Assembly: GCA_015680685.1 (NCBI GenBank)
Contig: MNCI01033540.1
Coordinates: 7,643-71,642 of the forward strand
Length of the DNA stretch: 64,000 nucleotides
Direction: 5' to 3'
DNA from: Gnetum montanum
Lineage: Eukaryota; Streptophyta; Gnetopsida; Gnetales; Gnetaceae
The translations under genes were made by a program, and so were the position numbers. The notes below the pieces were generated by a model, which was not told where the DNA came from, ran no database searches, and saw only the letters and a list, made by a program, of their open reading frames with translations. Shown here piece by piece: positions 45,998 to 58,032 of the stretch; position 1 is the stretch's first letter; every line of letters starts with the position of its first letter.

Positions 45998-48900
45998 GAA
46001 TTTAGCTTAGAATTCTACCCATTATAATCACATAGGAGATTTAGTATTAGAGAAAAAGTTTGTAACATGAACAATCTCTTTATGATTGCATTTAATCATT
46101 TTTAGGTGAGAATCATAAGCAATTAGTGTACTAGTACTTTCATAATAAGGTGCCTACTAGAGAGACATCCACTTAATGAAATTCTAAGAATGTTAAAAAG
46201 ACTATCATTGCAGATAAAGACTAAGCTATTATCAAGTTGTCCAAATGCATTAAAGAATAACTGATCCTTCAATTTTACTTTTAGTAAAAGTAATAACCCA
46301 GTTTTTCCATCAAGTATTAGCTAGACAACCATGTTTAAATGAGTGTCTAATAAGTAGTTTCCAAATCACCTTGCAAAGCTCTTAAAGTCTATTTGAAAAT
46401 AAGAAATATTTCTTGATAATAAGCTAAAGGAAAACTCAAACCACCTAACTTTTCCAAAAAAGTAAAAAAGGAAAAAGATCTAATAAGGTGCTATAATTAC
46501 TCATATGATCTTTCTGAAGGAGTCATAAATAAAAAATAACAAACATGAGTAGGCTACTAAATTTTAAAAGAAACAATATATCTACCTACTAAAAACAATG
46601 ATTTACCAAGCCACTTACTAATTTTTTAAAATGAATTTTATGAATAACTTTATCCCAAAAATTACTAGCAAAATATAAGTAATAATAAAAAAGGAATGTC
46701 AAGCAAATTTATAAATTTAGAATATTGAATCCAACTCCAAGAAGAACTAGAAAGCTCAAAAGGAACATCTCCATGCTTAGATCTCATAGCATGAGTTCTA
46801 TTCTAATTAATAATAGAACTAGAGGCTTTACAATAAACTTGGATGCAACAAACGGAAGTACTTAAGTTAATTTTAATTGCTCTTAATGAAAAAAAATTGT
46901 CATATACAAAATGACTATTAATAATTTAGTGTTATACATTAAGAAGAGATAAACCTTTGATTTTATCTTCAAAGAGGTAGTACTTTAAAATATAACCAAC
47001 TTCAACATTAAGAATAAAAAGATAAGGTGCTAGAGGGTAACCTTGCCTTACTAATATTTGAAGAGTAATAATTATAGAATAGCTCTTGTTAATACTTTTC
47101 TTGATGCTAGCAAAGGAAAATAAAATTCTTACATGAGGGATAAAAGAGAAACCTAGACCTAATTTTTATAACATAGATAATATAAAGGACCACTCCATCA
47201 TGTCATAAGCTTTTGCATAACCTAATTTGAAAAGAACAATATCTTAATTAGTATTCATGATTAAAGTCATGGCCTTTGTAGCTATGAAAGCATTATTCAA
47301 AATAAATCTACCTAGAACAAAACTAGTTTATTCTTATTTAAATAATTAAGGTAAATACCTTCAAACTTTTGAAGTAATAACTTAGTAATAATCTTATGGT
47401 TAATATTTAACAGAGTGATAGACCATCAATTAGCAATCTCAAAAGTATCACTTAACTTCAAAATAAGCTTTATCAAATTTTGGTTAATGATTTAGATAAG
47501 ATAACCTTTAGAAAGAGCTTCCTTATATAATTTTTAAAAACCTAACAACAATATCATCCCAAAATTATTTATAAAACTTACAAACTAAATACTCTAGATA
47601 AAGAGATTTGTTATTTGACATAGAGAAAAGAGCTTATTTAAAACCCTGCATAGTTAATATGTCATCCTCTTCACAAAATGGAGTAAGAATATGTGAGAAT
47701 TACCATAAATAAAAATGTAGAGCCTCTTTATAAATACCTTGTAAATTAAATATATTTTAATAATGATCAAAGTGTCAAATATACTATAAATGAAAAGCTT
47801 AATTCACTCTCATGTTCATGTTCATTTCATTCTCATATTCATGTATTTTCATTTCAAATATTTATGCCTCCTATTCTCATGTTGTAAAGTCATTGTAAGG
47901 TCTATGGTTATGTACCACATATAAAAATTTCCATTTGTATCACTTATTTCTCATTGATAAGGGTTTGAAAATAGGAAAAAGAAGAAGTTTCAACTTTCTC
48001 TTAGTCTTTCTCATAATTTCCTAGAAATATCTTATAATTCTCATTCACAATCTCACATTATTACATTTTCTCATAAGAGCACATACATATCTCATTGATT
48101 TACATTAAAGATAATCAATTTCAATAGCATTTCATATATTGCTTATCAAAGATATGATAGGTAAGTTAAATTCTAGTCATTTTAAAAAATAATAATCATC
48201 TAGAGGCTTAATGCTCATCCCACTGAGGTGGGGTCGTAGGAGGGTTGGTGGATGAGCAAAAGCCTAACTTCCAAGCTTGAACCTAGGTCTCATGACTTGA
48301 GAAACAATTACCATACCATCACTCCAAGTGGTGGTCCCTAATTCTAGTTATTTTATGTTCTAGATTCATTAAATCTTTAGCTTTATCAAAGATTTTAGGA
48401 TTCAAAGATTCTAAATATCATGAAGAGACCTCTAAAAATTTTTATTAGATAAAAAAAATACTATTACCAATAAAAAGCTTATAGAGAAGGTTTGCATGGC
48501 TTGTCCTTTAAATCACCAACAAAATAGGAAGGTTATTAGAAAGGAGGTATTCTAGATGTGCTTAAACAAATAAACTATATTGATACTTAAACTATAAATC
48601 AAGAGAAGTGAATAGATAAAATCTATCTAATTTGTAAAATATCCTTAGCAAGCCAATCTAGATCTCTATGATTGCCATTAACATTAAGATCTAAAAGTGC
48701 AAACTTGGTCCTAAAAGACAATCAAGGTCTCCATTCATTTTGTTGAGAAGTAAAAGGTAACCTCTCATATTTTATAAAATGCATTTTTGACAAATTAAAA
48801 TCTCCACAAATCAACAAAACAACATGAGGAAGATCATTGTTAAGTTCAATTCAATGCAAAGCTTTTTCTTGGGAATCACATGAAGCATATATACTACAAA

Positions 48901-49300
48901 TACCAAAAATTAAACAAAAAACATTCAAATGAATCTAGATGCCTCTATTGCTTGAAATAGAACTAGAATCAACAATGTAAGAAAAATATTTTTTAGTAAC
49001 ATAAAGAAGAACATAATTTCTTCTAATTTCATAATTTGTAAAAAAGTAACATCTATTACCTATTTTAACTTTGTGGAGATAAAAAAAATCAGAATTATGG
49101 CAATAATATGAGACAATAGCTAGGTTCGGAAATCCCCAAAGATGAACTTTATGAAGATGCAATGCCCAACTTGGTTCATTATTTAATATCCATGATAAAA
49201 TAAAAAGAATTAACTTGCTCAAAATTAAAAATAACTACCTTAAAATTCTAATTAGTAATATTTTATGAAGTTCATAAGCTTTTGCACTTTCAAATTATTG
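45998..49300 (-). mobile_element. LINE-2 (L1-type), degenerate
   Basis: On the minus strand: an endonuclease remnant with ICGDFNLSK near 48815-48790; a reverse transcriptase with KLGYAKAYDMMEWSF near 47235-47190 and VRQGYPLAPYLFILNVE near 47055-47000; then poorly kept sequence down to A3. Compared with plant L1 LINEs the order is correct. Many stops. It is a different copy from LINE-3, since both keep the same reverse transcriptase block. Confidence 0.75.
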
Positions 49301-50009
49301 CATATGATGTGTTACTTCCTTCTCTCTTAGTATTAGAACCTACAATTATGTACCATTCTTAAAAACTTGAATATCATATTGTAATTAAAATGGCAACACT
49401 CAGATTCTTGTTCTCAGTGATGGCATCTTAGTTGCAACATGATACTGTATTCTTTTTCACTGAGATGACCGAAAAATCCAAATAGAATCGACAAAAGCAA
49501 TAAGCCTATTTCCATGATGGCATCTTACTATACCACGGGTGCTCCTCATTTTGATGCTGTGCACCCGAGATTCGCAATTCCGGATAAATTTTAATGAACT
49601 GTTTGCGTCGGATTCGGGAGCGCGCACAGAAGCGCGTTAAATTTGCAATGGGTATGTATTCCATAGTTTCCAATGAAATTTTGTCTGGATTTGTACATAT
49701 ACATTGAAATGGAATGGTTGCCTTGCCTTGCCTCATATTGTTCTTGCCTTTTTAGTTCTTGCGATGACTGCCATTTTGCATTAAAATCTTACGTATCTTC
49801 TCCTGTTCTGAATCATACCAAAAATTTCATTTCATTGTTAGGTGGCAAGCAAGCAACATGGCATCGGCCTGAGACGGACCACAGAAAACAAGGGAGTGCA
49901 AATAAATAAACACACGGAAATCACGAGAGGGCTACTATGGTAACCAAAGGCCGAAGGGGCAAGTATGGGTTTTACGGAAAGTTTTGGACGGGGTGTGCGA
50001 GGAAACCAT
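49301..50009. other. Transition from repeats to low-copy sequence, nothing recognised
   Basis: Base composition changes near 49500 from AT-rich LINE sequence to mixed sequence with CpGs. Short frames exist on both strands but none resembles a known protein or shows exon-like structure. Confidence 0.5.
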
Positions 50010-50592
50010 TGTATTTGCATGGATTCGCCTGGCTTTGGGAGCGTCAAAGGTCCCGCCACGACTCACACATTCACGCGTGTTTATGAAAAAACAAAACAGG
50101 GTCATCGTAAAAGGTCATCGTCATGAGTCATGAACATAATGACGGATAGATGTATTTGCATGGATTCGCCTGGCTTTGGGAGCGTCAAAGGTCCCGCCAC
50201 GACTCACACATTCACGCGTGTTTATGAAAAAACAAAACAGGGTCATCGTAAAAGGTCATCGTCATGAGTCATGAACATAATGACGGATAGATGTATTTGC
50301 ATGGATTCGCCTGGCTTTGGGAGCGTCAAAGGTCCCGCCACGACTCACACATTCACGCGTGTTTATGAAAAAACAAAACAGGGTCATCGTAAAAGGTCAT
50401 CGTCATGAGTCATGAACATAATGACGGATAGATGTATTTGCATGGATTCGCCTGGCTTTGGGAGCGTCAAAGGTCCCGCCACGACTCACATTCACGCGTG
50501 TTTATGAAAAAACAAAACAGGGTCATCGTAATGAATCGAAAAAACAAAACAGGGTCATCGTCATGAGTCATGAACATAATGACGGATAGATG
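50010..50592. repeat. 141-bp tandem array, four copies
   Basis: Units start TGTATTTGCATGG at 50010, 50151, 50292 and 50433, an exact 141-bp period. The first three units are virtually identical. The last has a 2-bp deletion in its ACTCACACATTC part and an altered stretch (AATGAATCG) near 50530. Each unit includes ACGCGT, GAGTCATGA and repeated GGTCATCGT words. The array lies about 2.1 kb upstream of the beta-glucosidase start codon. Confidence 0.95.
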
Positions 50593-50595
50593 CTT

Positions 50596-50790
50596 GTTCA
50601 ACTTTTTTAAAAATCTGTTTGCTTATAAAGCAATGAACCCCACCAGCACGTTTAAAAACACGTTCAACTTTTTTAAAAATCTGTTTGCTTATAAAGCAAC
50701 GAAGCCGACATGGACAATTTTTTTAAAACTCTGTTTGCTTTTTAAAACTCTGTTTGCTTATAAAGCAACGAAGCCCACCAGCACATGGAC
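50596..50790. repeat. Degenerate tandem array next to the 141-bp array
   Basis: Three to four units built on TTTTTTAAAAA(T/C)CTGTTTGC and TTATAAAGCAACGAA, at about 50596, 50662, 50713 and 50741. Unit length falls from 66 bp to under 30 bp. No coding meaning is seen. Confidence 0.8.
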
Positions 50791-52666
50791 AATGGCCATA
50801 TGCAAGCTCATGGGGTTCTGTTTTTACTTTCGCCTTCATCATGATTAGTACCGATTTTTCAGCATTTGAAAGGTTTTCATCATTGTAGGTGAGATGAGTT
50901 ACTGGGCTGTGCCTAGTTAAGTTGTGTATTCTTATAATCCGGTCATTCAAGGTGGCCCTATGGTGCTACTCATAGGTAGTTCCTAGGGTGCTACTCACAG
51001 GTAGTCGTTGAACAAAAGTATTAGCAGACTTGATTTCTTATAAATTCAGTTGAGGCTTAGGCCTAATTTCATTTTTGGAAATATTGGATTGAGTAACAAA
51101 AGGATTTCATTTTATTGGTGTTATTTTGGTTGTTGCAGAAATTATATGTTTGGTCAGATTATGGTTCCTGAGTAAGGAAATGGATTCAATGCCCTCCATA
51201 CCTTTACAAATTTTCTTGCTTCAATCAATCTAATGGTGATATTGCAATCTTCTGTGCAATTTTTAAGCATTAACAATATTTTGGATTTACATTGTACTTG
51301 TTCTATATTTTACAATGTATTTTTATGATATATGAGATTTAATTTTTTAAAAAAACTAATATATTTAAATTTTCTCTATCACGTCCCCGCTACGAACCTG
51401 TCCCCACTTTTTTTTGAGACACACGCACCCAAACATGCATGCTCAGAATCAGGATTCCTCCAATCAGATTCTTTTGATGCATAATTTTGATGATAAACTG
51501 CACCAGGAATAACCTTTACAAATTCATTTATAATAATTAAGAATGACGTCAATGCACCAGCTAATCGAGTGAAAGCTTACCAGTCAAGGTAATTATGGCT
51601 CATGTATGTGGAGATACATATCCGGTCCTCGCAAAAGCAAGAGGCAAAACCCCAAAACCTAAGACAAGAAGAGGGTATATCCTTCCTTCAGTTCGTAGGA
51701 GCAAAATGATATTGGCATCGTCCAGTGTTACGAGACTGGGATTCTGCGAGTCATTTATTTTTCAGAAAATAAATTCAGATCTGGCGAGGAAGTAACTCAT
51801 CAGGGTTCAAATGATCCATAGGAAATTAGATTTTTACCTTTTAATCCTGCTAAATAGTTTTAAATTCTAACCCGCCTGGTGAATCGAGTTACTTGGCTGG
51901 CAGAAAGAATCCGCGACTCTGCAACATCGTCCTTGCCAAAGGAAAGGAATGAGATAGGACCACAAGTAGAATCATGACTCGTGAGTGCAGAACAGCTATG
52001 ATCTTACCCTGCTTTTATTAGTTCTTTGTCCCATCTGAGATATTGGATTTTGATATTTTTATGTAATGTTATGTTGGTAATATGTCCTGATGTTGGATTA
52101 CATATCTCAAAAAGGTTTAGATTTGACACCCAGGCCCATCTCACATATTTGTAGCTGTGAGGGAGAATACGGCTCAGATTTTGCCTCACGTGATTTAGGC
52201 AGGATAGTTTTACACTGTTACTACGTTAATTTCACTAGCATGTTATTAGCCCTTTCACATTTTGTTATGAACTAAATTTTGCTCGTACCTGGTGGATTCA
52301 GCAATCAAAAAGAAAACTAAGAGCCAGTTTTGATGAAGAATTATCATGGACGATGCATTGTCAGAGGATTCAGACACGTTTTCTTATCAAAATTCTTCTT
52401 GGAGTTTTGGCCACAATTTTCTCAGTGTCAGATGGATCATGGCAGGCCCTGAAAAGGGACGTAGGGTCCGTGTAGATTTCAGTCACCCATGAATTGACAT
52501 TGCAGAAACCCGATGGCAGCCGACAGTGAGAGGACGTGACCGCCTCAGATTCCAAAAATCAAGAATCATTAAGAAAAATCCTACATTATCGCTAATAATT
52601 TTAACGATAAAAGGAGAGCAAAAGCAATATCAGAGCTGATAGTTGTGGATAAATAGTGTGGAGAAG
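50791..52666 (+). promoter_or_regulatory. Upstream region of the beta-glucosidase gene
   Basis: No gene is recognised here. A G-box core CACGTG lies at 52187-52192, about 475 bp before the start codon. AACGATAAAAGG (about 52604-52615) is the best TATA-like stretch at a sensible distance. Two GTGCTACTCA words with GGTAGT occur near 50971-51005. Transcription start cannot be placed without RNA data. Confidence 0.35.
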
Positions 52667-55600
52667 ATGGGCATTCCGTGGAGGAGCTCAGAAATGGAAG
52701 CAATGGGGAGCAGCAGCAGCAGAAGGATGATTCTGGCCGTGTTAATGTTGGTCATCTATTGGGCGGTGGCTGGCTTCAATGTTGGTTATTCGGCGCCGGT
52801 GTTTCATGGTTTGGGACGAAGCAAGTTCCCCAAAGGCTTTCTCTTCGGTGCAGGCATCTCGGCATATCAGGCAATCTTCTGTAATCTCTATTTTTGCGAC
52901 AAGGTTCAGGGTTTAAAATTTTTTTAAAAAAGATTCTTGATTTCCAGTTTGATCCTATCATTTTCTTGATTCTTAACATCCAAAGACAGATTTTATTGCA
53001 TTTTTAAAATCTTATTTTATTAATATTATTTTTTTACTTCTCAAAAACGCGTTTAGTCTCTGAAATTCTTTTTTCTCGCGGCATCAAACAATATTAAGAG
53101 TAATGCTTACCCTAAGAATCGCTTGAATTGAAGAAATCTTTGTGCTTTTATTTTACATTTTTATCAGAATGTTGATTCGCCAAGAAGCTATAGTTATAAG
53201 CAGCTTGCTTTTGGCGATGGATGCTTTGTTTGTAAGAGGTGGACGCCTCTTGTAATTGGGTACATAGAAGTAAAGAACTCAATGTTTCAGCTTCTGTAAT
53301 CATCTTCGTAAAGAAGAAAGTGTATGTAATGTTAAGTAACTTTAATTAGTTTCAGTTTAATAGTGAGCTGTTGCACCAGATCGGTATTACTTGCTGAGAC
53401 CTATGGGCCAGTAATAATAACCTTAAATCCTCTGGGTGAGTAAAGGATTGGACCAGTTCAGTATTTACTCGGAGCCCTATGAATCTATTAAACTAATTCA
53501 CTATCATCAAACTGAAATTACTTTTTGCGTATTTCGTAGTAGGTTATTAAGATCGAAGCTAAGACTTATTGAATGTAATTATTATTAATTCATCACAGGT
53601 AGGTTAGTTAACCTACAAATTATGGGTGGAAGAGTACCAACCCACAACAAAACACTGTTTATCATTAAAAAACATTTTTCTCCATGGGCGGCCGGGAATT
53701 TACTTATGGTATAAATGGATGATCACAGGTGGAAGGAGCTGTACGGGAGAATGGTCGTCTGCCAAGCATCTGGGACACCTTTGCCCACAAATCCGGTAAC
53801 AAACAATGGCTTTTTGACCAATGCAATATTATAATATTATATGAGGGAAATTCACGTTATTTCTTGTAGAAGCTACTGCGATCTGTAAATCTTTTGTGGT
53901 TTTCTGGATATAATAAAAACTTGTAGTTTCCAGTAAATAAAGTCAGCATAGCATTTTCAATTGGTTGATGCCGAAGTGCAGGCAAAATAGCAGATAACAG
54001 CACCGGCGATGTCGCGGATGATGAGTATCACAGATTCAAGGTTCCCCATTTTTTTATTACTGGCATCTTCTTGACTGCTTACTGTATATTTTATACACAC
54101 TGTATCTTGAATTCGAATCAAAAATTCATTATTTGTTGAAAAATGTTTGGGCCGCAGGAAGACATCAATCTGCTCAAGGGAATGGGAATGGACGTCTTCC
54201 GTTTTTCCATCGCCTGGCCTCGCATATTCCCCAGTAAAATTTTCCGTCTCTTATTTACCTTTTCCGAAAACCACACAAAATCTTGATACGGTGTATGATT
54301 TTGTCTTAATCTTACCATTACGGAACCGTAGAGGGATCTCCGAGGCACGGACCAGTAAACAAGGCTGGAATCGAGCATTACAATAAAGTTATTAACTATG
54401 CCATTTCGAAGGGTGCGTGGCAGCGTCTTCTCCTTTGAAATGCAAAAATGCTAATAGGATATGTCTTTTTTTGTTTTTCGGCTTTTGAAAAATGTAAAAT
54501 ATTGTGGCGTATGGAATTGACAGCGTGCAGCGTTTGCAGGAGTGATTCCGATGGTCACCATATTCCACTGGGACGTTCCTCAGGTCATCGAAGACGAGTA
54601 CGGAGGCTGGCGAAGCAGGAAAATCATGTACGATACTAAACCTATTTTCAGCAGTGTTTTACGTTAAAATTCTATTACGGAACTTTGATGACATGGAAAG
54701 CAAGATGCCATTTCTGGATCAAAGTATGAAATTGCATCTCAAGACAAGACATTGAAACGACGGAGATGTTGAGTTAATAGATTCATGAGTCGGAGCAGGT
54801 TACATCTTTATTCGTGAAATCCAAATAAAATTAAAAAACAAAAGGTAGTGTTTAACCTGAGTAAACCTGCATATAATTAAGTGAAATAAATCATTTTTTT
54901 AAATATAATAGGTGGACTCCGCCAATGCGCACTGAGAGAATCAGGCAACCATACACATGCTGGAAGTAACTTGGTAAGATGCTACTTAGTGGGAAGATGC
55001 TACTTACATTTAACTTCCTGTGGAATAGTAGTAAAGCATCCTTCTATGGTAGAAAGCTTTTCTAATAGGTCACATTTAACTTGCAGGGTAGGTAGGAGGG
55101 TTTGCACCTAAAATTGAAACCCATGTATTTTATTATCTCTAAAGACTTATATGATCTATTGAATAGAGTTTATATACATCTCATGCTAATTCAACACATT
55201 CAATAAAATGTCCAACCATGTGGGTATCTATTTAAAATAATTCATATGAAATGGAACATTATATTTAGTCAGATAGTCAAGAAGAAGAATATGCTACTCA
55301 TCTTCAAGGCAATTAAAGATTCAAAGTTAGCACTATACATCTTATGGTTAGCAGGAACATCTTCACCATTCTTTGGCCCCTAACTAAGTCCCCGGTCCAC
55401 GGAACCATGTACCTATGTTTCAATCATTAGGGGGTTCGAACATCCCTGTTCCGTACCTATGTTTCAATCATTAGGGGGGTTCTTGACAAACACCAGTGGG
55501 ACCTAGAAACATTTTTAGAGTCAATCGCAATCAGTCAAGTAAAAAAAGTAGTATCCTGTAAATTTACTGCCATAGAAAAAGCCTTCACCATGTACGACAT

Positions 55601-56785
55601 GGTATGTATGCATAGCCACCACAAACCATAATGACGTTATGTGATAGCACGAGCAATGAATTATATGAGTTAACAACGAACAAGGAATACGGCAGAATCC
55701 ATCCTGGCATGGCATGGCATGGCAAGCACAGACATAAACATGTGTGCAACTAAATGATGATGATAATCCTGACTGGGTACTTGCTTTACAGACCCGACTA
55801 CTTGGCCTTTGCCGACGTGTGCTTCCGGGAATTCGGCGACAGGGTCAAACTGTGGGCCACAGTGAACGAGCCCCTGGTCACGGCACTGGGCGCCTACGAC
55901 CTGGGAATCCAAGCCCCCGGGCGTTGCTCAGCACCCTACGGCCGCTGCCCCTCCGGAAACTCGTCGACGGAGCCCTACATCGTGGCCCACAACTTGCTGC
56001 TGGGCCACGCCCAGGCCGTCCGTCTGTACCGCACCAAATACGGGCCCCACCAGCACGGCCAAATCGGCCTCGTCGTGGTGTCCACGTGGGTCGTCCCGTT
56101 CCGCCGCTCCGACGCCGCCGCGGCGCAGCGCGTCATCGACTTCCGCTTCGGCTGGTTCATGGACCCCATCACCCGCGGCGACTACCCCGCCGTCATGCGC
56201 CGACTGGTCGGCGACCGACTGCCCAGGTTCACGCGCGCCGAGTCGGCGGCTCTCCGCGGGTCCTTCGACTACATCGGCCTCAACTACTACAGCACCGACT
56301 TCGCCGTGGACACCACCGCTCAGACGCATGGCCGCACCGACTATGCGGGCGACGCACGCGCTAATGTCAGCTACAAAGTCGGGGGACACCTCCTGGGCAC
56401 TCCTGAAGGCAGCGCCGTGTTTGTTTCCTATCCACGGGGGCTCCGTGGTACGCTTAATTACCTGAGAAGCAGGTATGGGAATCCGCCGGTTTATATTTGC
56501 GAGACTGGGTATGTTGATACAGATAATGGATCTGTGCCCCTGAATGTGGCCTTGAATGATATTGGACGTGTGAGGTATCACCAGGAGCATCTCGCCAATG
56601 TGTTGATTGCTATCAGGGAGGGCTGTGATGTGCGCTCTTACATTGTTTGGAGTCTGCTGGACAACTTTGAGTGGGGCAGTGGATATACTGCACGCTTTGG
56701 CTTGATTTACGTGGATTTCAAGCGCAATCTTCGCAGGTACTTTCGGGCCTCTGCGCTCTGGTTCAAGTTCTTCCTCCGCCATTGA
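52667..56785 (+). CDS. GH1 family beta-glucosidase, seven exons, secreted
   Basis: Exons: 52667-52870, 53729-53795, 53982-54040, 54158-54233, 54332-54412, 54531-54627, 55792-56785, joining in frame to 525 codons plus stop, a normal GH1 length. Such enzymes remove beta-linked glucose from plant glucosides. Residues about 21-42 form a signal peptide ([12 protein letters not shown] core), so export is expected; no KDEL-type ER signal. GH1 landmarks: SAYQVEGA (66-73), FHWDVPQ (174-180), acid/base Glu221 in TVNEP, nucleophile Glu432 in YICETGY, FEWGSGY (487-493). CETG replaces the usual TENG. N-glycosylation sequons include NST, NSS, NVS and NGS. ATG at 52667 is the first suitable start; Met10, 13 and 21 are alternatives. 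Introns 2-6 are GT-AG, intron 1 is [17 protein letters not shown] resembles glucosidases of phenolic glucosides, but the substrate cannot be told. Confidence 0.93.
52871..53728 (+). other. Intron 1 with a GC donor
   Basis: The exon ends CAG|GCAATC and the next starts ACAG|GTGGAAGG, restoring SAYQ|VEGA at the exact conserved position. An in-frame GT donor 33 nt downstream (AAG|GTTCAG, 52904) would insert 11 residues into this motif. Inside the intron, 53343-53521 has imperfect inverted ends (TTTCAGTTTAATAGTGA against TTCACTATCATCAAACTGAAA). Confidence 0.75.
54628..55791 (+). other. Intron 6 (1164 bp) with short direct repeats
   Basis: GTACGA...TTTACAG borders. Contains a direct repeat of GTACCTATGTTTCAATCATT at 55409 and 55453, and a short (ATGGC)n run near 55706-55725. 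No coding content is recognised. Confidence 0.8.
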
Positions 56786-56914
56786 GCTCAACCTTGTTTG
56801 CATGGATGATCCTACTGTGAGCTGAGTCCTGCTTTCGCAACATTCTGCAGTTACTTTGAATGTTTAGTACTTCTAATTTCGCTTTACTTTAATAATTAGG
56901 GGAAATTGGTTAAC

Positions 56915-56949
56915 AATAAACAAATGGTTTATTTCTGACAAGAAATAAA
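56915..56949 (+). promoter_or_regulatory. Polyadenylation signals of the beta-glucosidase gene
   Basis: AATAAA at 56915-56920 and again at 56944-56949, 130-165 bp after the stop codon, in T-rich surroundings; suitable near-upstream elements. Confidence 0.55.
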
Positions 56950-58027
56950 CTTTTTTAGAAAGTAACTCATAATTCTTTGTTGTATGGATGTGTTTTTAAG
57001 TGTGATTTTGAATTAGCAACTTCTTTCTTATAATTCTTTACTACATAATTGTTGGTCCTGGTTCTACCTTATTTCAAGTTCACTTTGAATAGAGTTTACA
57101 CTAGTTTTCTTAGAAGAATGCACTTTTGGTGATGGTCTAAATACTTATGCATAGCTTCAAGGTTGAGGTAATGACTAAAACATTACTCGCCGATTTAATC
57201 CAATTATGTAATTGTATTAAACAAGCATGATTCATGAAGTTGCAAATAGGATCTTCAACAAGGTGGTTCCTTTGAAAGGAGAGAATGAATTTGCTCAAGA
57301 GCAACATTTAAAAGAAGTAAATTTATTCCTAGTCAATTTACCAAATGTTGAAACCATACAATTTCAATGTGAACAAGCACCCTTAAGTAACCACACTAGG
57401 TCATGTATATCATCATTCAAACAAAAACATGCTTGGATGAGCAACTTGCTAAAATGCACTTCATTCTATAACATAATAAGTTTATGTCAAACAAAACCTC
57501 AATGAAACATATAAGCATAGATCATTTCAAGACATCTAAGATATAAGTCATTGTTCATATAAAAATGCTCACAAATGAACAACCTATTGCATCACACTAG
57601 GTCACGTACATCATTATTCAAATAAGAACATGCATGATCAAATAACCTACTAAAATACACTTCACTTTATAACATGCACAATCGCACAACCTACATGAAT
57701 AGATCAACTTTAGTGGGTTTCATGAACATACAGCTATATTCATAAATGCTTATTTTCTTGTATTAATGATTTTAGAAGAAACGTCCCTAGATAAGGAAAA
57801 TGTGCTTTGGACATACGTTATCAATAATGGGACCTAATTAGATTATATAAAATTTTTAAAAGAACACATTGAAATTTCTATATAAAATTTTTAAAAAGAG
57901 AGCATTTATCACATAGTTTTATTATATTTTCTAATTATTGTCTCTTTCTAACACTTTTTTGTTGTACTTGAAATTCCTGAATTATTTAGCTACATCTTTC
58001 CTTTTGATATCAATGAAATGATCAACA
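56950..58027. repeat. Intergenic sequence with a diverged direct repeat (57370-57482, 57585-57695)
   Basis: The two blocks share CACACTAGGTCA(T/C)GTA, ATCATTCAAA, AAAATGCACTTCA-type and TATAACAT words in the same order, about 215 bp apart. An open frame at 57227-57505 covers the first block but resembles nothing known. The rest shows no gene. Confidence 0.5.
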
Positions 58028-58032
58028 CATTC

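Noticed and set aside
50010-50592. CRISPR-like array
   Set aside because: Whole 141-bp units repeat without unique spacers, in a plant nuclear context; it is an ordinary tandem repeat.
51595-51795. 66-codon open frame upstream of the gene
   Set aside because: No similarity to a known protein, no splice or promoter context, length expected by chance.
52643-52666. Earlier ATG adding MWINSVEK to the beta-glucosidase
   Set aside because: It is in frame, but it would put a charged, polar 8-residue extension on an already long signal peptide; the ATG at 52667 or one of Met10/13/21 is more plausible.
55744-56364. 206-codon open frame in another plus-strand frame
   Set aside because: Arg/Pro/His-rich shadow of the GH1 exon; its composition is explained by GC-rich codons read out of frame.
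55928-56803. 291-codon open frame on the minus strand
   Set aside because: It lies opposite the GC-rich last exon of the beta-glucosidase. High GC at third positions removes stops on the other strand. The plus-strand frame has all GH1 motifs.
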